Positions 13,010-25,423 of a stretch of DNA of 64,000 nt are shown piece by piece (positions within the stretch are counted from its first letter, which is position 1; each line of letters starts with the position of its first letter). The DNA comes from Epiperipatus broadwayi (lineage: Eukaryota; Onychophora; Udeonychophora; Euonychophora; Peripatidae). Under the pieces are notes generated by a model. That model saw nothing but the letters and a program-made list of their open reading frames with translations, ran no database searches and had not been told where the DNA came from. Position numbers and translations under genes: made by a program. Location of the stretch: NCBI GenBank assembly GCA_028023455.1, contig JAQFVV010012670.1:494001-558000 (forward strand), read 5' to 3'.

Positions 13010-13440
13010 TATGAACTAATTTAAGCATATCTAAAAAAATGTGTGTATGAAGTTAAATTATAAAGTGCATTTGAAAAAGTGAAGTGGATGTTTCAAAAAT
13101 ATATCCATAGTGAGAAGTTGGTCTTATTTCTGGATTGATGGGTAGTTGCAATAGGATTGATTGGGCTAGGGGGTGCACTGATAAAAACAAAAATTTTTAA
13201 AAATATGAACAAGAATTCACTAGATAGCAATGTTTTACTAGTTCTTGTGAAATCTAGGATAATGGCAGAGGGACAAATTTAAGAGTGAAGGACTGCTAAA
13301 CCGTTTCTCAAATAACAATTAAAAAATCATTCATTATCTTGAATAACTAATGACATGCTTATTTATTTTTCAATTAATTGGGCTAGTTTGGATTTGGTCC
13401 CATTAGAATGAAATCTTCAATTTTTTCCAGATTCTAATCA
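13010..13440. other. AT-rich spacer
   Basis: No recognised feature. It includes a short less AT-rich tract near 13140-13175 (GATTGGGCTAGGGGGTGCAC) with no family match. Confidence 0.5.
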
Positions 13441-16400
13441 GATTTAGAAATTTTCTTTCAGGAAGCCAACTATAGCCATTTATTCAATCACCATCATTTT
13501 TCAAACATTATTGATCCACTGCAGGAAAAAAAATCTCACTCCTAGTTTAATCCAATTTTTTTATCTCCATCACTGCTGAAAACCTTTTTATCTCATTTAT
13601 CCACCTCATTTGAAGTCTCTTTATAAATTTTTTATCATTGCATGAGTTCCATTTGATTTCAACAATTCATCTGTTATATCTTCTTTCAACATGTTTAGTC
13701 CAATTTTATTTTAGATTCCAACTCTTTCAATTGGGTCAATGGTACATAGTTTTTCTTACATGTATTTTTCATTTTCAATTCCACTTTGTTTCTCCTAATG
13801 TATAGCTCGCCATACTTTGATGTGCACTCTGTAAAAATTACTCTTCTCTTGAATGTCTATTCCTCAGATTTTATATATTTATTTAAAACATTTCATTTCG
13901 AACACATAAGCAAATTATTTTTTTTTAAATACTACATTATTTTTACCAAAACTATACCATTCAAGTTAAATTCCATGATTAAATTCATCCATTATGTTTT
14001 CAGATAAAATAATAATTTTATAATTCATTATTTTCAGCCTTATTTTATCCTTTTTTGAGTTATTAAATATTACTTCAATCTTTATAACATTTATCTTTAG
14101 TCCTATTTTCTTGTTGTCATCTTATTTAATGAAAGTATTATTTGCAAAATCTACATCATATTGTAAAATAAGTAAATTTATTTTTATTCATTAGATTCTC
14201 ACTTTAATCCACAAAATAATTCTCATAAAACTGCAGTAAAAAAATTTGGACATATTAGAATCACACTATCAAAACTCTTAACAATGTTAAGGTAACTGCT
14301 ATGGTTTTTTTTTTTTTTGGGGGGGGGGGGGTTTCAAAAAAATTCTTCAGAATTTCACAATATTCTGGGTGCATGTCATGATACTCCAAGAGTTTAATCC
14401 CTACAAAAATATTTATAAAGTTAAATGCATTTTCATAATCTTCAAATCTAATGCAAAATGGCAACATATTTATCAGTCCTTTCCTGACATCCTCTTAATA
14501 ATTCAATCCTATGCTATAAACATTTTTAACAGCAACTTACTTTTTTGATTGGCTTGAATTCAAAATTCACTATAGGTTAGCTCTTATGATCATAGTAAAG
14601 AACTTGTATATATTTGTGAGAGGACTAATAGGTCTATCAAATCAAATATCTCCTTTTTCGTAAAATATAGAATATCATTACTACATCCGTTACCATCTTG
14701 TATGTTTTTAACATCTAGATATTTGGTATATAGTCTTACCAATAATTTCTCTACTTTTTACCTGCTTTTTTTTAAGATATCAGTAATAATTTAATCATTT
14801 CCTAGTATTTGCATTCTTCATAATTTAATTGCTTTAATATATTTAATTATTTATTTAAAATATTTAACCAATTCAAATAATGTTGTAATTGTACATATTA
14901 TTTTGTTTTCTTGCAGAACTCTTCCAAATACTTCATGATGGTATTCTACATTTTAGTAATAGTGATATCTTTCATATTTATTACTGAAACAAATAATCCT
15001 TCAACCCGATGATGTATTGTACTTTTGAGATGTTTATTCTTTTCTAAAGCTTTCCTTTCAATTCAGTTTATTCTTATATTATAAGTAATTCTTTTTGCAA
15101 CTTTTAAATAATTTCGGATATTTGACTCTTTTAAATAGATCACTTTTAAATATGTTTATATTCCTTTTCTTCTTATATATTACCTTATCTAAACTTATGG
15201 ATTAATTACTCCTTCTATTAACACTATATAGCAGTCCTTAAATTAAATTCTGAAATTAATCCATGACAGCTTATTAAAATAGCTTTATTCTGGATGAGAT
15301 TAATTAATATCTTGAGACTCCTTTAAATCAAAAATCTTGTATAAGAAATATGCAATTATACTGGTTTCCTATTGTAAAAAAATTAATTCTTTACTAAACA
15401 TTAAATATTCAATAAATTTTTAAAAAAAGCAATAATTAAGGAATAAACATTATTAATTTTTTTTAAAAATACTACCCTCCATGTAAATATAAACATAATA
15501 AGTGTGTTACAATTTAATTTTTTTTAAAAAAAACACAAAAAAAAAACATTAATTTTTAACATTTTGTGAGGATCACTTTGAAATCATATTCAAAGAGAAA
15601 GATATCTCTTATTGAATTATAATTCATTAAAACAAACCATGTTCAATTTTAAATTTTTTTTTTTTTTTAAATTATTAACAAACCATGTTAAAAGAAATTT
15701 AACATATAGTGTACATTTTTCAAGTTATTTTTCATGCATTTTATTAGTGAGCACGATCAAAGTTCATTTAATTATATAATGAATAAAATATTATTATTCT
15801 GCCAGCTTTTTGCCAAAATTGTTTATATTAATAATGACCGACATTTTTACCTTGGGAAAAATCAGTTTGTATTGTTACAAAAATATTAAATAAGAATTAG
15901 AAATTACATTTTAACTAACGCATACATTTTTCAATTTATTTTTAGCACACTTCATTACTGTATGTTTGTCTTTGAGAAGGCATTGGACACTTTTTTTTTA
16001 AGACATTTATTTATGTTTGTGATGAAAGCCTCTTTTATCTTAGATATATCAAAAATTTTACTACAAACTACATTATGATGATATTCAAACTACATTATGA
16101 TGATATTGAATATAAATTTGTTAAAAAAATTGCAATTTCTGGTTATTTTAATTGCATTTCATTACCATATATAACAAATTTTGGTTTTAATTATATATTG
16201 AATAAACAATATGATATGACAGTGGTCTTTGCCATTAAAAGAAATGGTGATCATTTTTTAAAGATTGATATAGTGATTAGATGTTTGCTAAAGAAGTAGA
16301 TATGAATTGATTATAATCACATCTTTATATGCATGGGGAAGAGTATATTTTAAAACAATTTGCAAATTGTAGCATTAGGGATATCAACTGTTAATAGTTT

Positions 16401-17120
16401 TCCTTAATAGCTCTTGACTAATTTTATATCAACCCTTATTATATATTTTGTAATCATAAAATATATATTTCAGTCAAAATATGATCCAACTTTGTTATAT
16501 CTTCATTTGAATGCTTTCATGTTAATTTTTGCTTTGAATTTTTCTCAAAAAAAAAAAAAAAATCATAATACGGGTTTGCTTGTTTTTTCCGGAAAATTCC
16601 ATAAGTCTCCATTCTCATTCATTTCTATCTTCGGATTCAAATTTACATACAACATTTTCATCTTTTAATTGTTTTCCAATTTTAGTATTAAAATCTCCTA
16701 AGACATTTTCAAAATGCTGTTTAATTTCATCTGGTCAAAAGCATATTCAGTACATCGATATACAAATCCTCTTATTTCTTCATTCAAATGAGAACTTGAT
16801 AGAACATAAACTTAAGGAATATGTATTTGATATTTTCCACTATGTTAAAAAATAAATTTTGCCATTCTATCACAAATATCATAAATGTTTACAATGTTGA
16901 GCTTTCTTTTTTTATATTTATAACAAATCTTACTTCATTTTTACTTCCATTATTTGTATAATAAAGAACATGCCCACTTTTCAAATTAACTATCTCTAAA
17001 CTCCTTTTTCTAACTTCACAAAATCAGACAATGCCTCATTTAATATTAAAGAATCTTTTCTCAATTCCTGAAATTTCAATTTCTTGAAAATTATCTAAAG
17101 TTTTAGGTATCTAAACAAAA
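13440..17120 (-). pseudogene. LINE relic (endonuclease plus reverse transcriptase), jockey/I/CR1-like
   Basis: Read on the minus strand from 17.1 to 13.4 kb, fragments appear in normal LINE order with many stops and frameshifts. Endonuclease: CTEYAFDQMK (about 16750), GDFNTKIGKQ and NVVCKFESEDRNE (about 16620-16720), then KHSNEDITKLDHILT (about 16460-16510; ancestrally W-SPNG-NQIDYIL). Reverse transcriptase: FEDYENAFN then LLEYHDMHPEY (about 14380-14450, motif A region) and KKIGLKINVIKIEV (about 14090-14130). C-terminal part: RLQMRWINEIKRFS (about 13570-13610). The spacing between endonuclease and motif A is about 1 kb too long, consistent with inserted DNA that includes the opposite-strand fragment at 15.96-16.33 kb. 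A T14/G13 tract interrupts the frame at about 14306-14331. Confidence 0.8.
15955..16330 (+). pseudogene. RTE-like reverse transcriptase fragment
   Basis: On the plus strand, opposite to the surrounding LINE. FEKALDT (about 15970-15990) matches the DFEKAFDS motif A. It is followed by HYDDIEYKFVKK, ISGYFNCIS and ILNKQYDMTVVFAIKRNG (about 16085-16250), which line up with the RTE-type block usually reading Y-DIECKVV, ISGYFKVKSGVKQGC and IDWIM-KT-KRNGI. The catalytic YADD is not visible. The longest uninterrupted frame is 74 codons. Either an RTE copy landed here in inverse orientation or the surrounding LINE was rearranged. Confidence 0.65.
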
Positions 17121-18292
17121 CAGATCATCATTGACTGACAGCCTATCCCAGTATCATCCTCTATATTCAGTCATCAATTACTGCTTTAGCTGATAGCTTT
17201 ATAGCAAAGTTATGATCGTCATAATTTATTTTTTTCTATTATGAAATATAAAAATAAAAAAATGTTTCTAAAAGATGGTAATAAACCACTACACATGTGC
17301 TATACATATCATATTAAACCAACATTGGTTTTTTTAATATTAGGAAATTCTCTAAGTCACATGATAGAGACTTTGAAAATTTAAGAGAGACCATCTTATT
17401 TTTGTAACTAAATGCAATTATATAGACCAATCATAAGTATCTTAGATTGAAAGTGTGATACTTCCATTTTCTTTATTACTTGTATTAACACTTGCAAAAT
17501 TTAATATTAAGAGATGTTAGAATTAATGTATTCATGCACATATTCATATCTTGAAAAAACAGCTTAAATAATGTCTAACTTAATAACTATGCACATTCAT
17601 TTACTATATAAATAATCTCATTATAATAGCAGTAATGACAATAAATTAGAAATTTATCCAGTTCAATTCCTTTAAAGTCTCAGAGAAAACTCAAAGGGAT
17701 TCCTCTCAATTAACAGCAAACTCCTTTTTTGCAGTCAATCATTCAATACTGATTGATAAATGACAGTCTAATTATTTTAATATAGAATAAAAAACAAGCA
17801 TGGAAAAATACCTAAACTTCATTATCATTTGGTAATTAACAAAACAAATGAATATTTTCTCTTACACCATTTATAGGTGGGAGTGGGGCAAGCCTAGCTA
17901 TAAATCATTTATAAGATTATTTTATCTTTATTTATTAGAATGATCCAGCCAATAGTAGAGCAGATTTTTATGCAAATGTGATACTTTGCAAGAACTATTG
18001 ATTATTTACTTTAATTGTAATTAAATAAAAATGAATGAAATTATTCAATGGGATAAAATTTCTAAGAAATGACTGATTTTGTCTGACCAAAAAAACAACA
18101 TAAAATTAGAGGCTATTAAAAAAATCAAAATTATAATTCATATTAATAAGGTACAGAATTAACAATGCTTTTGACATTATATCTAATCACTTGATTAAAT
18201 TCAATTTTAGATCAGTTCTTTATTTACTTCAAATAAAGTATTTCCTCATATTTTTGTAGAAATTGAATTTTTGTCTAAATAAGACACATGTT
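17121..18292. other. AT-rich spacer
   Basis: Nothing assignable. The first ~100 bp may be the 5' end of the LINE endonuclease region. Confidence 0.5.
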
Positions 18293-18455
18293 AAATTAGG
18301 ATTAAAAACAAGAATATAAAAATATTTTTTCCAATAAATGAAAATAAGTAATCAGTATATCATAACAGATATCCATTCAAGTGCAAGTTAAAATTAGGAT
18401 TAGGGAAAAGAATATAAAAATATTGTTTCAATAAATGAAAATAAGCAATACAATA
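18293..18455. repeat. Imperfect 98-bp tandem duplication
   Basis: AATTAGGATTAAAAACAAG and the following ~60 bp at about 18293 recur at about 18391 as AATTAGGATTAGGGAAAAG with few changes, both followed by AATAAATGAAAATAAG. The second copy is interrupted by the pogo-like element at 18456, so the duplication predates that insertion. Confidence 0.7.
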
Positions 18456-19448
18456 CACCTGGGTCTCGTTTTACGCGATAGATAGGTTCCTCAGAAAGCA
18501 CGTGCAAAAATAGTCGTAACTTACTTTGAAAAAGGGGGGATATGGACTGTGATTTTTCAAAAATCGCATAAAAGCAAAGCATCAATGTAAAATTACTTTA
18601 AAATTCATGCAAAAAAAAAAAAGGGAAATAAAATGACTAATAAAAAATTTCAAATTTGAAAAAAATTGATACAAGACAAACTTTTTTTTAACTATAATAT
18701 TTAATTTTATTCAAAACTATATTTTTATGCATAATTTACAGTACAGTAATTGACATTTTTTTTATACACGTTTTAATTATTATCGCTACTTGCCAATAAA
18801 CAGTTTCGTTTGCAAACTGGTAAAAAATCAGATTCTTCACAGGAGGAAATACAACTAGCGCCAACTTCACTCTCATGTTGTGTCAACGGTTTTCTGGTGA
18901 CAACATAATTAGCAATTAATCTTTGAGATGATAATTTTATTAATTGTTTATGAAGCTCGCGATATCCAGACATACAACCATTTAGTTCTCGTTGGAATTT
19001 AAGAGCACATTCGTGATTAGTGTCATTAATAAGAAAATAATTAAAAATAAACTTGCGGACACTAAATGATTAATAATTGATTACGTTCTTTTTTAAAAAG
19101 CAAAAACAGAATGTGATTTAAAATGCAAAATTAACACGCACAATGTTTGAACAAATTTACATTATAATATTGTAAAATTTAATGTGGGTATACATGAAAT
19201 GTGGAAATCATGATTTTAATTTCATTATTGCATAAAATCTTACTATTATAAAGCACTGAAAATATTAAAATTACTAAGATGAAAGTCGAATTCCAATAAT
19301 GTGCTATTACTTTCAATATGACGTAAGTGCGCAAAATTTATTATTTAAAGTAATAGCGCATTATCGGAGTTCGACTTCCGAAGAAACATGAATCGCATAA
19401 CTTTAAAATCGTGTTAAATAAATCCGTGCAAAACGAGACCCAGGTGTA
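18454..19448 (-). mobile_element. pogo/Tigger-like DNA transposon relic, copy 2 (inverted)
   Basis: Element 18456-19446 (991 bp), flanked by TA (18454-18455, 19447-19448), with CACCTGGGTCTCGTTTTACG at the left and its near complement at the right. It matches copy 1 along its length in the opposite orientation. On the minus strand an open frame at 18973-18773 reads MSGYRELHKQ, then RKPLTQHESEVGAS and CEESDFLPVCKR: probably the C-terminal end of the parent transposase. No DDE core. The two copies are diverged, so their present pairing need not come from one event. Confidence 0.75.
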
Positions 19449-22185
19449 CATTGCATGAGATGTTCATATAGCATGAGACACACAGCAATGAGTTGCATTG
19501 ATTTATATATTCAACACAATTTTTAAACTCTTTTTTTATTGCATTTTCCTATGTAAAATGTTTACATAGAATTGTAAAAAAAAATCTGTAAATATATATA
19601 TACAGAGAGATAGCAACTGATTTATTTAAGAAACCACAACTCATATCTATTACTTAACATACTCTTAAGTTAATACACCTTTACCCTGCTTAGTGCTTGG
19701 CCTTTATGTGATGATTCATAATAGTAATCATTATCAATTTGTGCCCATTATTTTGATTTACAATTGATTATTCAATATAACGATCATTAAAAAAAAATTA
19801 TTATTTTTTATTTTGGTGGCCATTTTGTAATCCTGATGACATCATAGAATAGTTATTAAAGTCATCTCATTCAAAAGCAAAATAATGACTTTCATGCTGA
19901 AATTGTATACCACATATTTTATTCATAAAATACAACATTATAGTGTTGCATTCAATATTTTGATTATAAGCTTAAAATATGATTAATGAATGTAAAGTAT
20001 TTTAGTTAATTTTCAACCAATGTTTTTCCAAGACAATTAGTATTTCATTAAGAACATATCCAAAGTAAAGATTTTCATTATTAATGACCACAAAACAAAA
20101 AATAAAAAAAAGTAGTATCAAGAAAAATATATAAATTTCATTCAGCATAAATTTAAAAATAATTTTTGGTTATATGTACTATCAATATTAAATTTGAAAT
20201 TGTGTACAGTATAAATATTAGCTAAACTTTCAGACAATCAATTTTGGATTAAAATCTCTACAAATGCTAATTTCAATTAAATCAAAACTACTATCTATCA
20301 TATATTTGAATTGTATTTTTGGAAAAAATGTGAGGATGATTTTATGCAATTAGTAATAAATTGTGTACTATGAAAATGCAATACAAATAAAGTGAATAAG
20401 ATTAATGCCTTTAATTTTTACTTAAATAGCCCATAACTCTGCCATCAAATTGTATTGCGCAAGGCATCGCAAAAAAAACATGGCTGCTGCATTTGATGAA
20501 ATAGTGCCCATGTCATGCCCAAAAAAACTCACTACAGCTATCGTATTTATTTAGATCAGCACAGTATACATTGTAACAAAAGCCTTAAATATTGATTATA
20601 ATATGCAATCTCAGAATGCATTAGATTTTTCCATTTTTCAATACACTGATTTTTTTTTTTTTTGAGCTTGACTGCGATTATTTTTTTGTAATGTATCATG
20701 TGTTTATTTGGATCTTCTTACACTAATGATAAATAACAAGTCTAAATTTATGGTCAATCAAATGATTTGTTATTAAACATTGTTTGTTTGTTTTTTAATT
20801 TTAATAATTTCAGGTAAGTAATATAGTATAATACTGTAGTACAAATTTAAAAAAAATGAAACTTGGAATATGGATTTTTTTCAGCATAATAAAAACCAGT
20901 TGTGCGGAAGACTACAAAAAAATTGTTAGATGCTAGTTTACTTTCATTTTCTTGGTCTATTTTGCTGTAGTGAAAGTACATATTTTTTCTAGAAATATTA
21001 AACATTTTTATTAAAGATTCTGTTTAAAACCATCTTAGCAACTAATATGACCATGAAAAAATCAAGAAAATCTTTGAGCTTGGAAACCAAACTGGATAAC
21101 GATGATTGGTAGATGGGTCACAGGAAGTAACAACTTTTAAGTGTTTTTTTTTTCTTTTTACATAGGTTTAAGTTGTATTATCATACAAACATAAATATAT
21201 ATTTTAAATGAATACCTGCATAATACATACAGCACAATTTACACAAGCGTATATAATGTAAGTTATGGGTTTTTTTAAATTTTTATATATACTCGATAAG
21301 TTATTTTTTTAACATAATTTTCCCAACTTATAGTGTAATTTTTTAGGTGGAGTAACTGGACAATTTTTTTCCCATAGATAATCATTATAAATGCTTATTC
21401 TGCATGTGATATTCCTGCTTAACATGAGTTTTGGGGGACCAATTGCCCTCATTAAGCAGGGTAAAGGTATATTAAGTTTCTATGTTTATAAAACTTTAGT
21501 TCTATCTTATTGTATCATAATGAATTATGTCCTTTTTTATATTATAAGTATTTTTAATAAACAAGGTTGTTTAGTAATTATTTTATATTTTATATAAATT
21601 TCACTAAACAGTTCGTTGTTTACATTTTTTTTTACTTTTCCAAACAGTAATGCTTAATCAAACACTCATTTGCACATTTTATATATTAACTGATTATTAT
21701 TTCCTGTTCTAGGAACTAAACAGAAAATAAAATAAGATATTTTGATAATTTTATAAGACATTTAAAATACTACAAATAACTTCCTGGAGAATCTCTTTAA
21801 GGAAATACTTGAAGCAATTCAAGTAAATATTCTGAATAATATGCATATATATATAGCAATAGATTATTTTTTTTTGTCCAGTGAAAATTTTTGGATAACT
21901 AATTATGTCAAGTCTGGGTAAACTTTCTTAAATTGTGATCAATTGAATTTTTTCTCAGCTCAGAGATCCACATACAAAAAGATATTAAAAATAACAGAAA
22001 AAAAAATCAAATTCTGGTTCTTTTATTTTAAAATGACTAAGTAACTATATAGTATAATAATATAATATAAATCTTTTTTAATTGAATAACAAAAAAAAAA
22101 TTTCTAAAAAGTATTTTTTTATTTTTTGCAAATATTAGAATATACTTTACTGTAAATGTAATTAAAATAATAATAAACTATTTAT
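19449..22185. other. AT-rich spacer
   Basis: Poly-A/T tracts and short ATATAT runs. A slightly more complex stretch at about 20420-20540 (including CAAGGCATCGC and ATGCCC) has no match I recognise. No transposon protein remnants seen. Confidence 0.5.
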
Positions 22186-22189
22186 TTTA

Positions 22190-22490
22190 TATAGCGCGAT
22201 GTTTATAAACTGTAATATTAATAATCAGCCTTAAGCTATTGCACATGCACTTTGTAGATTTTTAACAATAAATGAATACTCCCACTTCAAACACAAGATA
22301 AGTCTTTGGAACAGATACAATGAATCTATCTATCTTTTCGAACCCAAACACTTATGTATGGGCAAATCTTAAGTATTTGAAAATGAGAGCATGAAGATAT
22401 TAAACAATCACTTTAAATTACTTTTTACATGCTTGAACGAATGACGCTGGTGAAATGCAATAGCTTAATGCTGATTATTAATATCAAAAT
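22190..22490. repeat. Foldback element related to the one at 63 kb
   Basis: Left arm TAATATTAATAATCAGCC then TTAAGCTATTGCA (about 22213-22243) pairs with TGCAATAGCTTAA then GCTGATTATTAATAT (about 22456-22484). The outer left sequence TTATTTTATATAGCGC matches the outer arm of the element at 63.04 kb. The loop is about 210 bp and has no coding sequence or hammerhead boxes. Confidence 0.65.
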
Positions 22491-24240
22491 AATAATAAAA
22501 AAATTGAGGAGGGGGATGGGTGATAAGATTCTTAGTTACTAAATAAAAAGACCTCAAAGATTTGTTTTATATTTTTTTTAAAAAAAAAAGAAAAATTGGT
22601 ATTCACTTTTATTGATAATTTGAATAAATAATTTTTGATAATTTCAGTATTAAAAATAATTGAATAATTAAGTTTATGGCACGGAGTTCATGAAGAAGTC
22701 TTAGTATTGAAACTGACAAAACAAGCCTGCAATTCATGATGGAAGAGCTTCAATCTACCATTTTACCAATGCACCAATCTATGCAGGACATTGCAATATT
22801 AATTTTTTGAAGCAAGATGCTTTGGTCAACATAGTTTCCTACATTTCTTAATATTTAAAGGCCTAGAACTACCTATAAATGTTCATCCATTTAAAAACAA
22901 AAATTTTAAATTACATTCATAGATTAAAAAGTACTTTCACTAGGATCTATATGATGAAAATAATGAAGTTATGATATAAATACACTTTTCTCACCATAAA
23001 ATATTTTTCAATGCTAATCGAATTCAAAAATTTTTTTTCTACATTATAAATTTTTAATTGATATTAAACTAAAAAAAATTGTTAACTAAAAAAATACAGT
23101 CAAACGAAAATTTATAACATTTTCTTAATAATATGACTTCATAAAATTTTATTAATGGATAAAGATGGGTGAACTTTTGAACTACAAATTCTTGATAAAT
23201 AATAATATCAGCTATTTTTATTTTAGCTATATTTAAACTTTTTAAGACATTTCATTAGCAATGTTTCTGCAAATTCTGGTGGTCAATTAAAAACAATACT
23301 AAAGTGCTTGAAAATAAACATATATCCATCCACTGAGCTGAATTTCATAAAACCTACATATTTTAATTAAGATACTTTCTGGAGATCTATTTAAAATGTT
23401 GGTTGATCTGTATATGAATTTAATAGTAAAATATGATATAGTAACAAATTTCCAGTGTTTAAGTTGATTTGCATAAATACTATCAACTTTAAAACATACT
23501 CTCTGAAGATCTACTTAGAAATATTTACTGAGTGACTTGTATGTATACTAATTAACTTTAAAAATATCAAAATTTTTCTGTCACAAGATTGTTTTGATGA
23601 AAATGATTTGTAAAAAAAACTCCAATTTTTCCTTCCATTTAAAGATACAATTCCAGTACTATTTTCTCACCAAATACGTCTTATTTTTTAATTTTTATTT
23701 TTACTGTAATTTAATTTTTAAAATAATATCATAGGTTTTTATTAGACTTTACAGTTCAATAAAATAAAAGTTCATAATATTGTTTTATTTTCCTTGCAAT
23801 TTCAACATGTTTATGTTTAGTAATGTTTTGCTTTCCTGTATGCTTTAAAGATAACCTAATCAATTCTCAGCTGAAAAATGTAAAAAAAAATATCTGTCTG
23901 ATAATTGAACGAAACTGTTATGCTAGGTGTCATTTTGGTGAATAAATGTCATAAGACTGCCCTAAAAACTGATTATATGATTTATTTATTATGGCTCTAT
24001 TATAAGAGGATATTTGTAGAGGGATTGATGTAATAAATATATATTAAAAAAATTTCTTCATCTACCTATATTGTTATAATTTTTTAAAATATATACATAC
24101 ACCAAATAAATTAAACTAATTACCATAATAAAAGCAAAACATTAAAAAAATATCTTAGTAATTCTATTTTTTCCAAGTTAAATAACATTTGACAATAAAT
24201 CACTCTTAGTCAATACCAGTAAAAAAAATTCAAAACATTT
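22491..24240. other. AT-rich spacer with one weak tRNA-like stretch
   Basis: At about 22695-22795 the minus strand reads TTGGTGCATTGGTAAAATGG, a box-A-like start, and AGTTTCAATAC, a poor box B: possibly a worn SINE. At about 23320-23560 a phrase containing GGAGATCTATTTAAAA recurs once in diverged form (GAAGATCTACTTAGAA). Otherwise nothing. Confidence 0.35.
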
Positions 24241-24384
24241 AAAAAAATATTATACTAATTTTGTCAAGCATTGGTGGTCGAGAGGTCAGCGACCACTGCT
24301 TTACAAGCAGTTGTCCTGGGTTAGCGGGTTCGCTTCCCGGCTGATGCTATAACATGTGAGAAAAAAAATATTATACTAATTTTG
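24241..24384 (+). mobile_element. tRNA-derived SINE (family V) with target-site duplication
   Basis: The body (about 24264-24361) has a perfect box A (TGGTCGAGAGG) and near-consensus box B (GGTTCGCTTCC). Between them ACTGC-TTTACAA-GCAGT forms an anticodon arm with TAC in the anticodon place, so the head is tRNA-Val(TAC)-like, with extra bases before the T-arm. It ends ACATGTGAGAAA. It is flanked by a long direct repeat: A-run plus TATTATACTAATTTTG at 24241-24263 and 24362-24384. The A-rich start next to TT fits an L1-type nick site. It would be transcribed by RNA polymerase III and mobilised in trans. This is the best preserved copy in the window. Confidence 0.9.
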
Positions 24385-24986
24385 ATCCAATAGCTTGAAC
24401 CCATCAATAAGAAATAAAATATAACTATCCACGTGTTCTTTACTTTACATATTAATGATCTTCCATTCCATAGATTTTTTTTTTTTAAAAAAACAGCTTA
24501 GACATACCATAAGGTGTGTATAACATTTGCTATCAACCAAACAAACCCTTTAAAGATGTTTACTTCTGCAAAATTACAAATAAGAGATGGAATGAATTTT
24601 AATCTTTGCTAACAACTGACATTATGGACCTAAGTTAAAACAAAATGGTATGTTAACCTTATTGTACTGAATTTTTTATGTTCCATAACATACTATATAA
24701 AACAATCAAGTTAATATAATAATTATCAAAAAATAAATAAATTTAAATATTTTTAAACTGATTAATTTTAAATTTAATCATAAATTGTATGTTTTTGATA
24801 TGTTCATTTTAAAATTAAAATATTTTTAATGTTTTAAAATTAATAAAATCTATTTACAAAAAGAATGAGATATAGAAGTGTATGTCCATCATTATTAATA
24901 ACTTTTTTTTTTTATGAAAAGAAGAGACTTTCAAACAATCATCAAAATCCATGACCTAAATAGAAAAACTTCATTTAGAGGGTCTT
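24385..24986. other. AT-rich spacer
   Basis: Nothing recognised. Confidence 0.5.
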
Positions 24987-25234
24987 CTTAATTAACATAA
25001 CAAATATTATTTTTGACATAAATTGTTTTCACATATAAATATATTGTTCTTATTATTATTTGAACTATTTCTTTTATAAATTAATATTTAAAAATGTAAC
25101 TAATAAACATCTTAATTAACATAACAAATATTATTTTTGACATAAATTGTTTTCACATATAAATATATTGTTCTTATTATTATTTGAACTATTTCTTTTA
25201 TAAATTAATATTTAAAAATGTAACTAATAAACAT
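24987..25234. repeat. Perfect 124-bp tandem duplication
   Basis: Copy 1 (24987-25110) and copy 2 (25111-25234) appear identical base for base, each starting CTTAATTAACATAAC and ending CTAATAAACAT. It is AT-rich with no coding content. Identity implies a very recent duplication or an assembly duplication. An (AAAT)n run follows at about 25246-25272. Confidence 0.95.
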
Positions 25235-25423
25235 GATTATTTCAGTAAAATAAATAAATAAATAAATAAATAATTAAGAAGGTTTTCAAAAAAACAATGG
25301 TGTAATTGTTAAAAAATATAATAAATATAAAAACTGAGATTATGCATACCTAAATCCATTAAATTTATTATAGAAGACTTAATTAAATAACTTTCACTAA
25401 AATCACCATTAAAAAAAAAAACT
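25235..25423. other. AT-rich spacer with (AAAT)n
   Basis: A short AAAT microsatellite, then featureless AT-rich sequence. Confidence 0.6.

Noticed and set aside
24268-24355. Possible functional tRNA-Val gene (also 30.96 and 36.56 kb)
   Set aside because: Extra bases between the anticodon arm and T-arm, no proper acceptor stem, A-rich tails and a target duplication: these are SINEs.
24987-25234. Direct repeats considered as a CRISPR-like array
   Set aside because: Only two abutting copies with no spacers, in a eukaryotic genome.
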